Source: Burkholderiales bacterium (GTDB lineage: Bacteria > Pseudomonadota > Gammaproteobacteria > Burkholderiales > Burkholderiaceae_C). Taken from it: 54,168 nt of DNA. Positions 17,223 to 27,171 of this stretch are shown here, piece after piece. The notes under the pieces were generated by a model. The model ran no database searches and was not told where the DNA came from. It saw only the letters and a list, made by a program, of their open reading frames with translations. The stretch lies in assembly GCA_003241965.1 (NCBI GenBank), contig QBMB01000012.1, forward strand, positions 1 through 54,168, given 5' to 3'. Both the position numbers and the translations under genes were made by a program. Every line of letters starts with the position of its first letter. Position 1 is the first letter of the stretch.

Positions 17223-20200
17223 TCAATTGGAGATGGTGCCCGGCACGTGCCAGTCGTTTTTGGCCGCCACCGCGAGTGCCGCCATGCTCACCAGCGGCAC
17301 GGTGCTGCGCACGCCGTTGGTCACGGCGCGCACCACACCCAGGGGCGACGTGGGTGGTGCAACGCTGTCGGGCCACGCCATCCCCATGTAGACGGTGGTG
17401 CCGAAGCACTGAATCAACGGCGTGGTTTGCAGCAATGCCCAGTTGCCGGGGTCGCTGGGTTCGGTGCGCGGGATCTCGGCCACCTTCACGCTGGTGTAGA
17501 TCGAGCTGCCCAGCAGCAGCGCCCCCCCCATGCAGGTCTCGAAGATGGCCGCGGCTTTTCTTGCCACCGCCGGTGGCGGCCCGTTGCGCGTGGCGTAGGC
17601 CATTTCCATCGCGTCCTTGCCGCGACTCACGACGCCGTCCACGAGCAGGAACACGACGGTGCCTTTGAGTGCGTCCTGTGAGGGCTGCACGCTCGCACAG
17701 CGCGCGCTGGCCCAGCCCATGGAACTGACCCAGGCCAGCGAGTCCAGGATGCACTTGGAGCGCACGAGGTTTTGATCGAAAGTGCTGCCCGCGCCGGCGT
17801 ACCGCAGCGACATCCAGGCCATGAAGTACAGCAGCTTGCACGAGCCGCTGAACAGGGTGACCAGCAGCAGCACGTCGGTGGCCCAGGAGGCGTTGTCGTT
17901 GTTGCCGAGCCGTGGTGCGAGCAGCAGCTCTTGCAGCGAACCGGCCTTTTCAATGGCCTCGCGAAAGGCGCTGGAGATGAGGGGCGCATCCAGCGCCAGC
18001 CGGCTGCCCACGTTGCCCAGGCAGGCGGCCGAGAGCAGCACCGCGTCGAGCAGGCTGAGACGGGAACCCGGTGCGATCAGGGTTTCGTACAGCGGCGTGA
18101 TCACCGGGATGTCCAGAGGTTGGTCGAACGCATCCCAGGCGTCATCCACCATGTTCGCCAGCAAGCCCAGAAGTTCTTGCACCAAGGGCTGCAGCAGGTC
18201 GAGCGTACCGGCGCCAACGAGCGCGATCAGGTCTTCGAACACGGTGAGCAGGGGCAGGTCGGTGAAGCCGGGGCGGTTCACGGTGGCGGCGATGTCGTCG
18301 GCTGTGCCTTGCAAAGATACGCCGGCTTGCGACACCAGCTTTTCAATCGCATCGGCGTTGCTCCAGGCGCCGCTGTCCGTCAAGGACATGTTGCCGCTGT
18401 AGGACTGGAAGGTCTGCGCGCCCCACCGCGCATCCGGGCCGCTCCAGCCTGTGGTGTCGGTTTCGGTGTTGCTGTCGCCCTGGCTGGCCCGGCGGGCCAG
18501 CAGGGTGCGTGTTTCGGGGTCGAGGTCGGGCAGCCGGGTCATCAGCGCGCGGGCCCATTGCAGGTTCTTGTTGAGCTCCTGCGGCGCCTGGTGCCGCATC
18601 CAGTCGCTGGCCTGGTTTTTCACCAGCAGAGCCAGTTTTCGCAGGGCGTTGTGCGCCTGCACGATCTCGTCCCAGTTGAACACGTGGCCCAGCCAGTTGA
18701 CGATGTCGCCCAGTTTCACGCCCAGCGTTTTCTGCAGCGCCCAGTCCAGCAACTCGGCGGCCTGCGAGGCGATGGCCACGATGCCGTTCCACACCATTTC
18801 TCCGATCTTCACGGCAATGGAGCACAGGCCATCGGCCAGCCAGTTCAGGGTCACCGTCACGTCGTCCAAAGCTTGCGACACCGCCGTCCACAGGAAGCTC
18901 ATGATGTCGCCGATCGCATCCCACACACCGTCTTGTGGTGCCTGGGGTGGCGCGTCCAGCGCCAGCTCTCGGGTGGTGAGCACGCCGCCTTGCCAGCACA
19001 GTTGCGTGCGCCGAACCACCACAGCCGAACCCCTGCGGCCGGGCGGGGCGGCCAGGGTGGCGTGGTAGGCCTGCAGGAACGGTGTCATGGCCGCATATGC
19101 CTGGGTGCAGGTGTCCAGTGGCAGGTGGGCAAAGGGGTGCGAGCCATCGCTGGCCTGCGCCTGCTGCAGGACCAGGCCGCTGGTCACGGCACCCAGCTTG
19201 GCGGTCATGCCCGTCATCGGGTTGAGCGACACGCTGTGGGCCGCCGCGCTGCCCAGCAGTGCGTTGCGTTGTGCGCCGGCGGGCACCAGGCCGGGCGGCA
19301 TCGGGGCACCGTCCGGGGTCTGCACCACCTCCACATCGATCTGCACCGCGCCCAGGCTGCTCACGGGTTGGATGAAGGTGATCTCGCCGCCGGCCGTGGT
19401 GGAGGCCACCGTGGGTGCGAGCGGACTCAGGTGGGCGGCCTGCCCGTTGAGCAGGCCGAAGCACGGCGCGTGCGGGCGCAGGCGAACGGCGGCGTTGAGC
19501 ACCGGTGCCGAGGTGTCGTCCAGCACCCGGATGCGGGTGGTGTAGCTGGTGCGGGTGTGCAGGCCGCGCTGCAGGTTGTCGTCGGTCACGGTGTGGCGCT
19601 GCCACTGCGCGCTGATGCTGTCCTGCGAAAAGATCTCGAGCCCACCTTCTTCATAGGCCACCAGAATGTGCAGAACCGACAGGCCCGTCTCGGGTTCGGT
19701 GCACTGGCACACGCTGTAGGCGGCCACGTCCGCCGTCACCAGGGTTGAGGCGACGTTCGGGTCCAGGCACTCGGCGCTCAGCGTCATCTGAAGGCTGGCA
19801 GGGGCCGCGGGGTCGCTCGCCGGGCGGACCAGCGCAAACCAGCGCCACGGGTCGGCGGGCGCCGCCAGGTCCAGCCGCAGGGCCTGCCCTGCACCCGGCG
19901 CCACCGACCAGCCCGGCAGGCTGTTTTCCAGGCACCACAGCATGTCATTGCGGCGCATCAGGGCGGGCGTCATGGCGAAGTTGGTTTGCGAGAGCTGGCC
20001 GGCATGGGGCAGGTTGAACACGGCCAGTGGTTCACCCGTGTCGTTGCGGGTGAATGTGTTGACGTTGACCGGGCTGATCCAGTGGGAACTGCTGCCCAAG
20101 GGAGATTGCAGCGAGAGGCTCCACGGGGGCTGACCATCACTGGCGGGGAGCTGCACGCTCACCTGACCGGGCTGACCGCTGTCGAACATGGAAGCCGCAG

Positions 20201-20858
20201 CGATCAGCGCGTCCTCGTCGTCGCCCAGCGGTCTTGCCGCCACGAACGCGGCTACGCTGAGCTGGTGAGCGCCGGCTTCGAAGCTTCCAAAGGGCAGTGG
20301 AGCGGTCTCGATGCAGCGGCCCTGTGCGTCAAAACGCGAGCGGATGGCCTGGGCCGTCGACGCCGGAAGGTGGCGAACCAGAAACACCGAGCGCACCGGC
20401 AGCGGCAGCAAGCCCAGGCGTGCGCAGGTCGGCTGCTCAAGGCTGGACACCAGCGGCGCACACGCCGCAAAACCCAGGCGCCAGGCCTCGGGGTCGGCGC
20501 TGGCCGGCATGCCTGGCCAGTAGAAAGCCTTGACGTCGGGCGCGCCCACAGCGCCGACATCGGCCAGCAACAGCAGATCGAGCGTGTTGTCCCTCCGCCC
20601 CTGGCCGTGGTTGCTGATGAGGTCGAAGTCCAGGATGCGCGGGTTGTCCACGCCCATCAGGGTGGGGCTGACCTGGACCCAGCGGGTGTAGCCCTGCGCA
20701 CCCGGGAGCCACACCAGGAGGCGCTGCTCGTGATCCAGCGTGAAGAGCAAGGGTTGGCCGTTGTCGGCCGGGACCATGCGGACCTGTTGGTAGCCTGCCG
20801 CGGCGGGTGATCCGGGCAGGTATTGGGGCATGAGTTGTGTGTCGAGAAGGATTTGCAT
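17223..20858 (-). CDS. Uncharacterised large multidomain protein (propeller-like, Ig-like and helical parts)
   Basis: This is a 1211-residue protein of no named family. Part 1 (about 25-430) is homologous to the whole 436-residue neighbour, including ILDFDLISNHGQGRRDNTLD. Part 2 (about 440-516) is beta-rich and resembles an Ig-like or carboxypeptidase-regulatory domain (RIRVLDDTSAPVLNAAVRL, then TTAGGEITF). Part 3 (about 645-780) has long amphipathic helices with many Trp (LGDIVNWLGHVFNWDEIV). Part 4 (about 870-1210) holds helices, the segment LDIPVITPLYETLI and hydrophobic stretches (DVLLLVTLF, KLLYFMAWM). There is no signal peptide. Similar helical parts occur, from memory, in large unstudied proteins of fungi and actinobacteria. 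ATG at 20858 is used; a TTG at 20870 would add four residues. Confidence 0.87.
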   Translation of the reverse strand: MQILLDTQLMPQYLPGSPAAAGYQQVRMVPADNGQPLLFTLDHEQRLLVWLPGAQGYTRWVQVSPTLMGVDNPRILDFDLISNHGQGRRDNTLDLLLLADVGAVGAPDVKAFYWPGMPASADPEAWRLGFAACAPLVSSLEQPTCARLGLLPLPVRSVFLVRHLPASTAQAIRSRFDAQGRCIETAPLPFGSFEAGAHQLSVAAFVAARPLGDDEDALIAAASMFDSGQPGQVSVQLPASDGQPPWSLSLQSPLGSSSHWISPVNVNTFTRNDTGEPLAVFNLPHAGQLSQTNFAMTPALMRRNDMLWCLENSLPGWSVAPGAGQALRLDLAAPADPWRWFALVRPASDPAAPASLQMTLSAECLDPNVASTLVTADVAAYSVCQCTEPETGLSVLHILVAYEEGGLEIFSQDSISAQWQRHTVTDDNLQRGLHTRTSYTTRIRVLDDTSAPVLNAAVRLRPHAPCFGLLNGQAAHLSPLAPTVASTTAGGEITFIQPVSSLGAVQIDVEVVQTPDGAPMPPGLVPAGAQRNALLGSAAAHSVSLNPMTGMTAKLGAVTSGLVLQQAQASDGSHPFAHLPLDTCTQAYAAMTPFLQAYHATLAAPPGRRGSAVVVRRTQLCWQGGVLTTRELALDAPPQAPQDGVWDAIGDIMSFLWTAVSQALDDVTVTLNWLADGLCSIAVKIGEMVWNGIVAIASQAAELLDWALQKTLGVKLGDIVNWLGHVFNWDEIVQAHNALRKLALLVKNQASDWMRHQAPQELNKNLQWARALMTRLPDLDPETRTLLARRASQGDSNTETDTTGWSGPDARWGAQTFQSYSGNMSLTDSGAWSNADAIEKLVSQAGVSLQGTADDIAATVNRPGFTDLPLLTVFEDLIALVGAGTLDLLQPLVQELLGLLANMVDDAWDAFDQPLDIPVITPLYETLIAPGSRLSLLDAVLLSAACLGNVGSRLALDAPLISSAFREAIEKAGSLQELLLAPRLGNNDNASWATDVLLLVTLFSGSCKLLYFMAWMSLRYAGAGSTFDQNLVRSKCILDSLAWVSSMGWASARCASVQPSQDALKGTVVFLLVDGVVSRGKDAMEMAYATRNGPPPAVARKAAAIFETCMGGALLLGSSIYTSVKVAEIPRTEPSDPGNWALLQTTPLIQCFGTTVYMGMAWPDSVAPPTSPLGVVRAVTNGVRSTVPLVSMAALAVAAKNDWHVPGTISN

Positions 20859-20905
20859 GGAGTGACCCAACGAGTTGTTAAGTACTCAATGAACGCATCT
20901 GCCCC

Positions 20906-20951
20906 TGACAAGAAGATGTCAAACATATTCATATTCATGATGAATTCATGA
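20906..20951 (-). promoter_or_regulatory. AT-rich palindrome cluster upstream of the large uncharacterised gene
   Basis: Within the 142 bases between the MFS gene and the large gene, base composition becomes locally AT-rich. Three symmetric elements occur: TGACA-N6-TGTCA (20906-20921), ATTCAT-G-ATGAAT (20933-20945), and two TCATGA copies (20935-20940 and 20946-20951) around TGAAT. On the minus strand TTGACA lies within the first element as a possible -35, but no clear -10 follows at the right distance. These look like binding sites for a dimeric regulator. Confidence 0.45.
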
Positions 20952-21000
20952 TCTTTGCGAAAACGGGTGGCCATCACCCCGCCCCGAGCCCCCGATTCAT

Positions 21001-22182
21001 TCAGGAGTGCTGCGCTTCCTCGCGCAACAGCGGGCGCAAGGCCCACAGCCCCAGCGCCGGGCCGATGGCCAGCCAGGGCAGCAGCGCGCCCAGGGCCACG
21101 CGCTCGGCCAGCGAAACGAACAGCAAGATGCTCACGATCGAGATCGCAAAGCCGATGCTGTTGGTGAGCGTGAGCACGCTGCCCACGGCCTGGGGTGGGG
21201 CGTTGCGCGCGGTGAGGGTGGAGAACTGCGGCGAGTCGCCCGAGACGGTGATGCCCCAGAGCACCAGCCACGCGTAGAACAGCGCGTCGCTGGCGTCGAT
21301 CATCACGAACGCGGCCACACAACACAGACCGCTGGTGGCCAGCTGAACGCCCGCCACGCGCGCGCTGCCCCAGCGCTGTGCCACCCAGCCGCCACCGGCG
21401 CAGCCGATGACGCCGGCACCCAGCACAAAAAACGCCGCCCACGACAGCGCTGTGCCCTGCAGGCGCGTGGCCAGCACCAGCGGCACCATCACCCACATCG
21501 TGTACAGCTCCCACATGTGGCCAAAGTAACCCAGCACCGAACTGCGCACACGCGCATCGGTCCACAGCGTGGTCAGCGCGCGCCACTGCAGCACCGTCAC
21601 GCGGGCCTGCGCGAGCGGTGGGTCGTTGGTGCCGAAGAACAGCAGCAGGCCACCGGCCGCAGCCAGCGCAGCCACGCCCAGCATGAGCGTGGGCCAGTGC
21701 AGGGCGCCGCCCAGTGCGCGCAAGGCATGTGCACTGGCCGAGCCCAGCACCAGCGCGCCTATCAACAGACCCAGCGCGCCACCCAGACCGCGCGTGTACC
21801 ACTGCGCGGCGATCTTCATGCCCACGGGGTAGATGCCCGCGAGAAAGAAGCCGGTGGCGAAACGCCAGACCAGCAAGGCCGAGTAGTCGCGCACCATCCA
21901 CCACGCGCCCACGGTGCAGGCAGCACCGGCCAACGCGCACACCAGAAACACGCGGCGCGGCGCAAAACGGTCGGCAATGGCCAGCAGCGCAAACACCAGC
22001 GTGCCCAGGATGAAGCCGAACTGCAGCGACGAGGTGAGCGTGCCCACCGCGCTCGTGGGCCAGCCCAGTTCACGTTGCAGATCCGGCATGACCGCATTGA
22101 CCGCGAACCACAGCGAAGTGCCCAGGAACTGGGCGAGCACCAGGATGGGCAGGATGTGGCGGGGGACGAGGGGCGAAGACAT
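21001..22182 (-). CDS. MFS transporter
   Basis: This 393-residue membrane protein has about 12 hydrophobic segments and the major facilitator layout. The first helix pair begins ILPILVLAQFLGTSLWFAVNAVMPDLQ. The loop between helices 2 and 3 is ADRFAPRRVF, a form of the conserved RxGRR motif. The second half repeats the design. The N-terminal LGTSLWFAVNAVMP style recalls CynX/NimT-like or other small-solute exporters, but the substrate cannot be read. The ATG at 22182 directly precedes the first helix, without a clear Shine-Dalgarno. It lies upstream of the large uncharacterised gene on the same strand, with an AT-rich regulatory stretch between, so co-transcription is uncertain. Confidence 0.9.
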   Translation of the reverse strand: MSSPLVPRHILPILVLAQFLGTSLWFAVNAVMPDLQRELGWPTSAVGTLTSSLQFGFILGTLVFALLAIADRFAPRRVFLVCALAGAACTVGAWWMVRDYSALLVWRFATGFFLAGIYPVGMKIAAQWYTRGLGGALGLLIGALVLGSASAHALRALGGALHWPTLMLGVAALAAAGGLLLFFGTNDPPLAQARVTVLQWRALTTLWTDARVRSSVLGYFGHMWELYTMWVMVPLVLATRLQGTALSWAAFFVLGAGVIGCAGGGWVAQRWGSARVAGVQLATSGLCCVAAFVMIDASDALFYAWLVLWGITVSGDSPQFSTLTARNAPPQAVGSVLTLTNSIGFAISIVSILLFVSLAERVALGALLPWLAIGPALGLWALRPLLREEAQHS

Positions 22183-22321
22183 GGCTGCACTCTAGGGGAA
22201 AGTACCGGCGCGCGGTACCTGCGGTGCTGGCTTTGCATGCTGCGCTCGAAACCTGGCGCCGCTTGCGCGCCGGACCCCGAGGATCGCGCCACAAGCATGT
22301 GCTTGGGCCTCGAGTACCTTC

Positions 22322-22786
22322 ATGGACTTTTTTTCTGCTGTTCGTTGTGCCCGTCGCGGTTTGACTGCCGGGGCGCTGATCGCCGTGGTGCCGCTGGCCG
22401 GCTGTTATGTCGTGCCGATCAACCCGCACACCGGGCAGGCGGTGCCCCTGCACGGCACCACGGTGGTCTCGGCACCCGCCGTGCCCTTGACCGTTCCTGC
22501 GCGGCTGTACCCGGCAAACGACCTGGCCAGTGGCTACGGAGTCGTCAACGCCACCGTCACCAACGACCTGCACGGCCGTGGCAGCTTCCACACCAACATC
22601 AACGGTGAAACCTTCACCGGCGAGGCCACGCGCAAGGTGGGCTCGGGCCGCGAGGGCGTGGCCAGCGGCGCAGGCAACCGCTGCAGCTACCTCTCATGCA
22701 CCTACACAATGAACTCGGCCACGCTGGGCAGCGGCAGCTGCCGCCTCTCCAGTGGCGCGCTGTTCAGCATGCACGTGGGCAACTAG
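22322..22786 (+). CDS. Hypothetical small lipoprotein
   Basis: The 154-residue product has a lipoprotein signal (RRGLTAGALIAVVPLAGC, lipobox LAGC, Cys28). A proline-rich stretch follows (VPINPHTGQAVPLHGTT), then a beta-rich domain with a YGVVNATVTNDLHGRG segment. The three later cysteines in NRCSYLSC and GSCRL could form disulfides in the periplasm. I do not recognise a functional family. It is divergent from the MFS gene across 139 bases, and its stop is 7 bases from the stop of the convergent YiiX-like gene. Confidence 0.8.
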   Translation: MDFFSAVRCARRGLTAGALIAVVPLAGCYVVPINPHTGQAVPLHGTTVVSAPAVPLTVPARLYPANDLASGYGVVNATVTNDLHGRGSFHTNINGETFTGEATRKVGSGREGVASGAGNRCSYLSCTYTMNSATLGSGSCRLSSGALFSMHVGN

Positions 22787-22793
22787 GGCCTGT

Positions 22794-23579
22794 TCAGTCG
22801 GCGTGCACGGTCATCACCTCGCTGCCGGGCAGCGGGGTGGTCTTGAGGTGGCCCACGTATTGCAGCGCCTGCTCGGTGCGCACGGAAGGTACGTCGCCCT
22901 CGCGCATGTGCAGCAGGTCGGCCGGGCTGATGAGCCGCGGGTCGGCGGTGGTCAGGGGCAACTGGGCATGGCGGTAGGCCTCCAGCACGAACTGCGAGCA
23001 GAAGAAGCGGTCGTTCTTGATGGCGCCGAGCTGCACGGCCGCCAGGCCGCGGATGCAGAAGTCCCGCACCAGGCCGGGGATCAGCGGCAGTTCGCAGTAC
23101 TGCCGGCCGATGCTGAAGGGCGCCTGCAGGATGATGCCGGCGGTGTTGTACCGCTTACCTGCGTGCAGGCGCGAAAAATCGTTCAGCGCCTGCGCCTGCG
23201 CTGCGTCGATGTTGGGGTGGCGGAAGGCCACGATGGTGGATTCACCGTCCATGAACTCCTGCGTGCTGCGCGTGCGTACGCCCGCGCCCACCGCTTCCAC
23301 GAACCTGTCGTTGCCCAGGTAGAGCGCGGCGTGGCTCACCGGCGCCAGCGTGATCAGACGCACGCCCAGCGACACCAGGCTGTTGGTGGAGCTGAGCACG
23401 ATGTCGCCCGCGCGCAGATCCTGCGGCTGGATCTGGACGCCCCCGTTGCCGGGCGCGAGCAGCAGGCGCTGCTGCAACCGCAGCGCGGGCTGGCCGGTTT
23501 CGGGCGTGAGGTCCACCTGGGTGGCGCAGCCTGCCAGGACCGAGGTGCCCACCACCAGGGGAGTAAGAAGCCGTCGCAT
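22794..23579 (-). CDS. YiiX/YebB-like permuted NlpC/P60 lipoprotein
   Basis: This 261-residue lipoprotein has the signal RRLLTPLVVGTSVLAGC. After the lipobox come the permuted papain-like hydrolase motifs: GDIVLSSTNS, SHAALYLGNDRFVEA with the likely catalytic His83, and NDRFFCSQFVLEAYR with the likely catalytic Cys194. In this family the His precedes the Cys, the reverse of ordinary NlpC/P60 enzymes. Members are thought to cut peptide, amide or acyl bonds at the envelope; the substrate here is unknown. The ATG at 23579 begins the signal peptide. Only 8 bases separate it from yiaA upstream, so the two should be co-transcribed. Confidence 0.85.
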   Translation of the reverse strand: MRRLLTPLVVGTSVLAGCATQVDLTPETGQPALRLQQRLLLAPGNGGVQIQPQDLRAGDIVLSSTNSLVSLGVRLITLAPVSHAALYLGNDRFVEAVGAGVRTRSTQEFMDGESTIVAFRHPNIDAAQAQALNDFSRLHAGKRYNTAGIILQAPFSIGRQYCELPLIPGLVRDFCIRGLAAVQLGAIKNDRFFCSQFVLEAYRHAQLPLTTADPRLISPADLLHMREGDVPSVRTEQALQYVGHLKTTPLPGSEVMTVHAD

Positions 23580-23587
23580 GCCGCGCT

Positions 23588-24025
23588 TCAGCGCACCGTC
23601 GGCACGTCGTCCTCGTCCACGCTGGTCGACGGGAACTGCGCGGCGTCGCGGATGTTTTTCTGCACCGTGACAGAGCCGAATATCGCGAGCAGGAAGGACA
23701 TGGCGTAGAAGCCTTTTTCGCTGTCGGCCAGCGTGGCGTTCCACAGGCCCACGGTGAGCAGGATCACGGCGATGCCGAGCGACACCCAGCACAGGCCGTA
23801 GTAAATGCCGGTGACGCGGATGCCCTCGAGCCGGTCGCGCACGGATTTCTGCAGGGACACGGCGGAGAAGAGGCCGTACAGGAGCAGTGTGAAGTAGTAG
23901 CCTTTTTCGTTGAGCTGCATCTCTGCGTTCCACAGGCCTGACAGGTAGGTGATGGCGCCGACCAGCAGGGCGGCCCAGGACGCGGCGACGAAGGCGCTTG
24001 TGGGTTTTTGAAAGTTTGGCTGCAC
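23588..24025 (-). CDS. yiaA: YiaA-like inner membrane protein
   Basis: The 145-residue length equals that of E. coli YiaA as I remember it. The two repeated YiaAB units are obvious. The first contains [19 protein letters not shown] and VSLQKSVRD, the second [18 protein letters not shown] and [10 protein letters not shown]. Each unit has two hydrophobic helices, giving four membrane spans. The function of the family is unknown. The ATG at 24025 has GGAGGATCTCC just upstream. It lies between tgt and the YiiX-like lipoprotein gene and probably forms an operon with the latter. Confidence 0.93.
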   Translation of the reverse strand: MQPNFQKPTSAFVAASWAALLVGAITYLSGLWNAEMQLNEKGYYFTLLLYGLFSAVSLQKSVRDRLEGIRVTGIYYGLCWVSLGIAVILLTVGLWNATLADSEKGFYAMSFLLAIFGSVTVQKNIRDAAQFPSTSVDEDDVPTVR

Positions 24026-24098
24026 GGAGATCCTCCCGGGTATGTGTTGAGACGCGCCAATCTAGCGGACAGCGCCAGCACATACCCCCCGTGGTAAA

Positions 24099-26370
<2,272 letters not shown>

Positions 26371-26452
26371 GCAGCTTGAGGGCCGGACGGGCCCGTTCCA
26401 AGTGAAGAAACAAAGGCCGCGATTGTCTCAGTTCTGCGAGGGCGACTCGGAT

Positions 26453-27070
26453 TCAACGAGGGCGGTGCATGTGGAACAGCTGTTCAGGGCCAATGCTGAA
26501 ATAGTCGGCCGGACCGCCGCCGCGCAGGATGTGCCCGGCGTTCGCTGTGTCGTAGACGCCATCCTTCAAAAGGTGCTGTGCAATGTGCACGCCGACCACT
26601 TCTCCCAGCACCAGCCAGCTGTCGATGGGCGCGCCGGCTGCCGATGTCAGTCGCACGATCTGCGACAGCCGGCATTCGAAGCTCACGGGGCTCTCCTGCA
26701 CCCGAGGGACGGACACCACACGGGAAGCCACCGGCGTGAGCCCGGCCAGCGCAAACTCGTCCACTTCGGGCGGTACGTGAGCGCAGGTCTGGTTCATCTG
26801 TTCTGCCAATGGCCGGGTCACCAGGTTCCACACGAACTCTCCGGTCGCCTCCACATTGCGCACCGAATCTTTGTGCCCGATGCTGCAAAAGCCCACGATG
26901 GGCGGCACGTAGTTGAAGGCGTTGAAGAAGCTGTAGGGCGCCAGGTTGAGCACGCCGTCGTTGGCGCGGGTGGAGATCCAGCCGATGGGGCGCGGCCCGA
27001 CGATGGCGTTGAACGGGTCATGCGGCAGGCCGTGGCCTTGCGACGGTTCGTAAAAGTGTGCGGCGTCCAT
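26453..27070 (-). CDS. Flavin reductase-like domain protein
   Basis: This 205-residue protein has a split-barrel FMN-binding fold. Signature segments are VGPRPIGWISTRANDGVLNLAPYSFFNAF, given here only by its ends (VGPRPIGWIST and LAPYSFFNAF), then VPPIVGFCS, RNVEATGEFVWNLVT and SFECRLSQI. Members reduce flavin with NAD(P)H or act as flavoproteins of unknown substrate. The ATG at 27070 fits the family N terminus. It lies 82 bases upstream of queA on the same strand and may be read through into it; no functional link to queuosine is apparent. Confidence 0.9.
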   Translation of the reverse strand: MDAAHFYEPSQGHGLPHDPFNAIVGPRPIGWISTRANDGVLNLAPYSFFNAFNYVPPIVGFCSIGHKDSVRNVEATGEFVWNLVTRPLAEQMNQTCAHVPPEVDEFALAGLTPVASRVVSVPRVQESPVSFECRLSQIVRLTSAAGAPIDSWLVLGEVVGVHIAQHLLKDGVYDTANAGHILRGGGPADYFSIGPEQLFHMHRPR

Positions 27071-27137
27071 GAGCGTGGAAAGTCAAAGTGAAGTGCCATG
27101 CTAGGCGAGGGCCACCGGGCGCGCTCGTGCGAGGGCA

Positions 27138-27165
27138 TTGGTGACCGTGTATGGCCGGGCACAAT
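27138..27165 (+). promoter_or_regulatory. Candidate recG promoter giving a near-leaderless mRNA
   Basis: TTGGTG (27138-27143) and CACAAT (27160-27165) are 16 bases apart. Transcription would start close to 27172, which is the chosen ATG of recG, so the message would have little or no leader. No Shine-Dalgarno is seen before that ATG. Confidence 0.45.
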
Positions 27166-27171
27166 GCGCGC

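Noticed and set aside
20657-20950. Frame starting NMNMFDIFLSGADAFIEYL upstream of and into the large gene
   Set aside because: It leaves the frame of the conserved protein and turns into low-quality sequence. A leader peptide is possible but unsupported.
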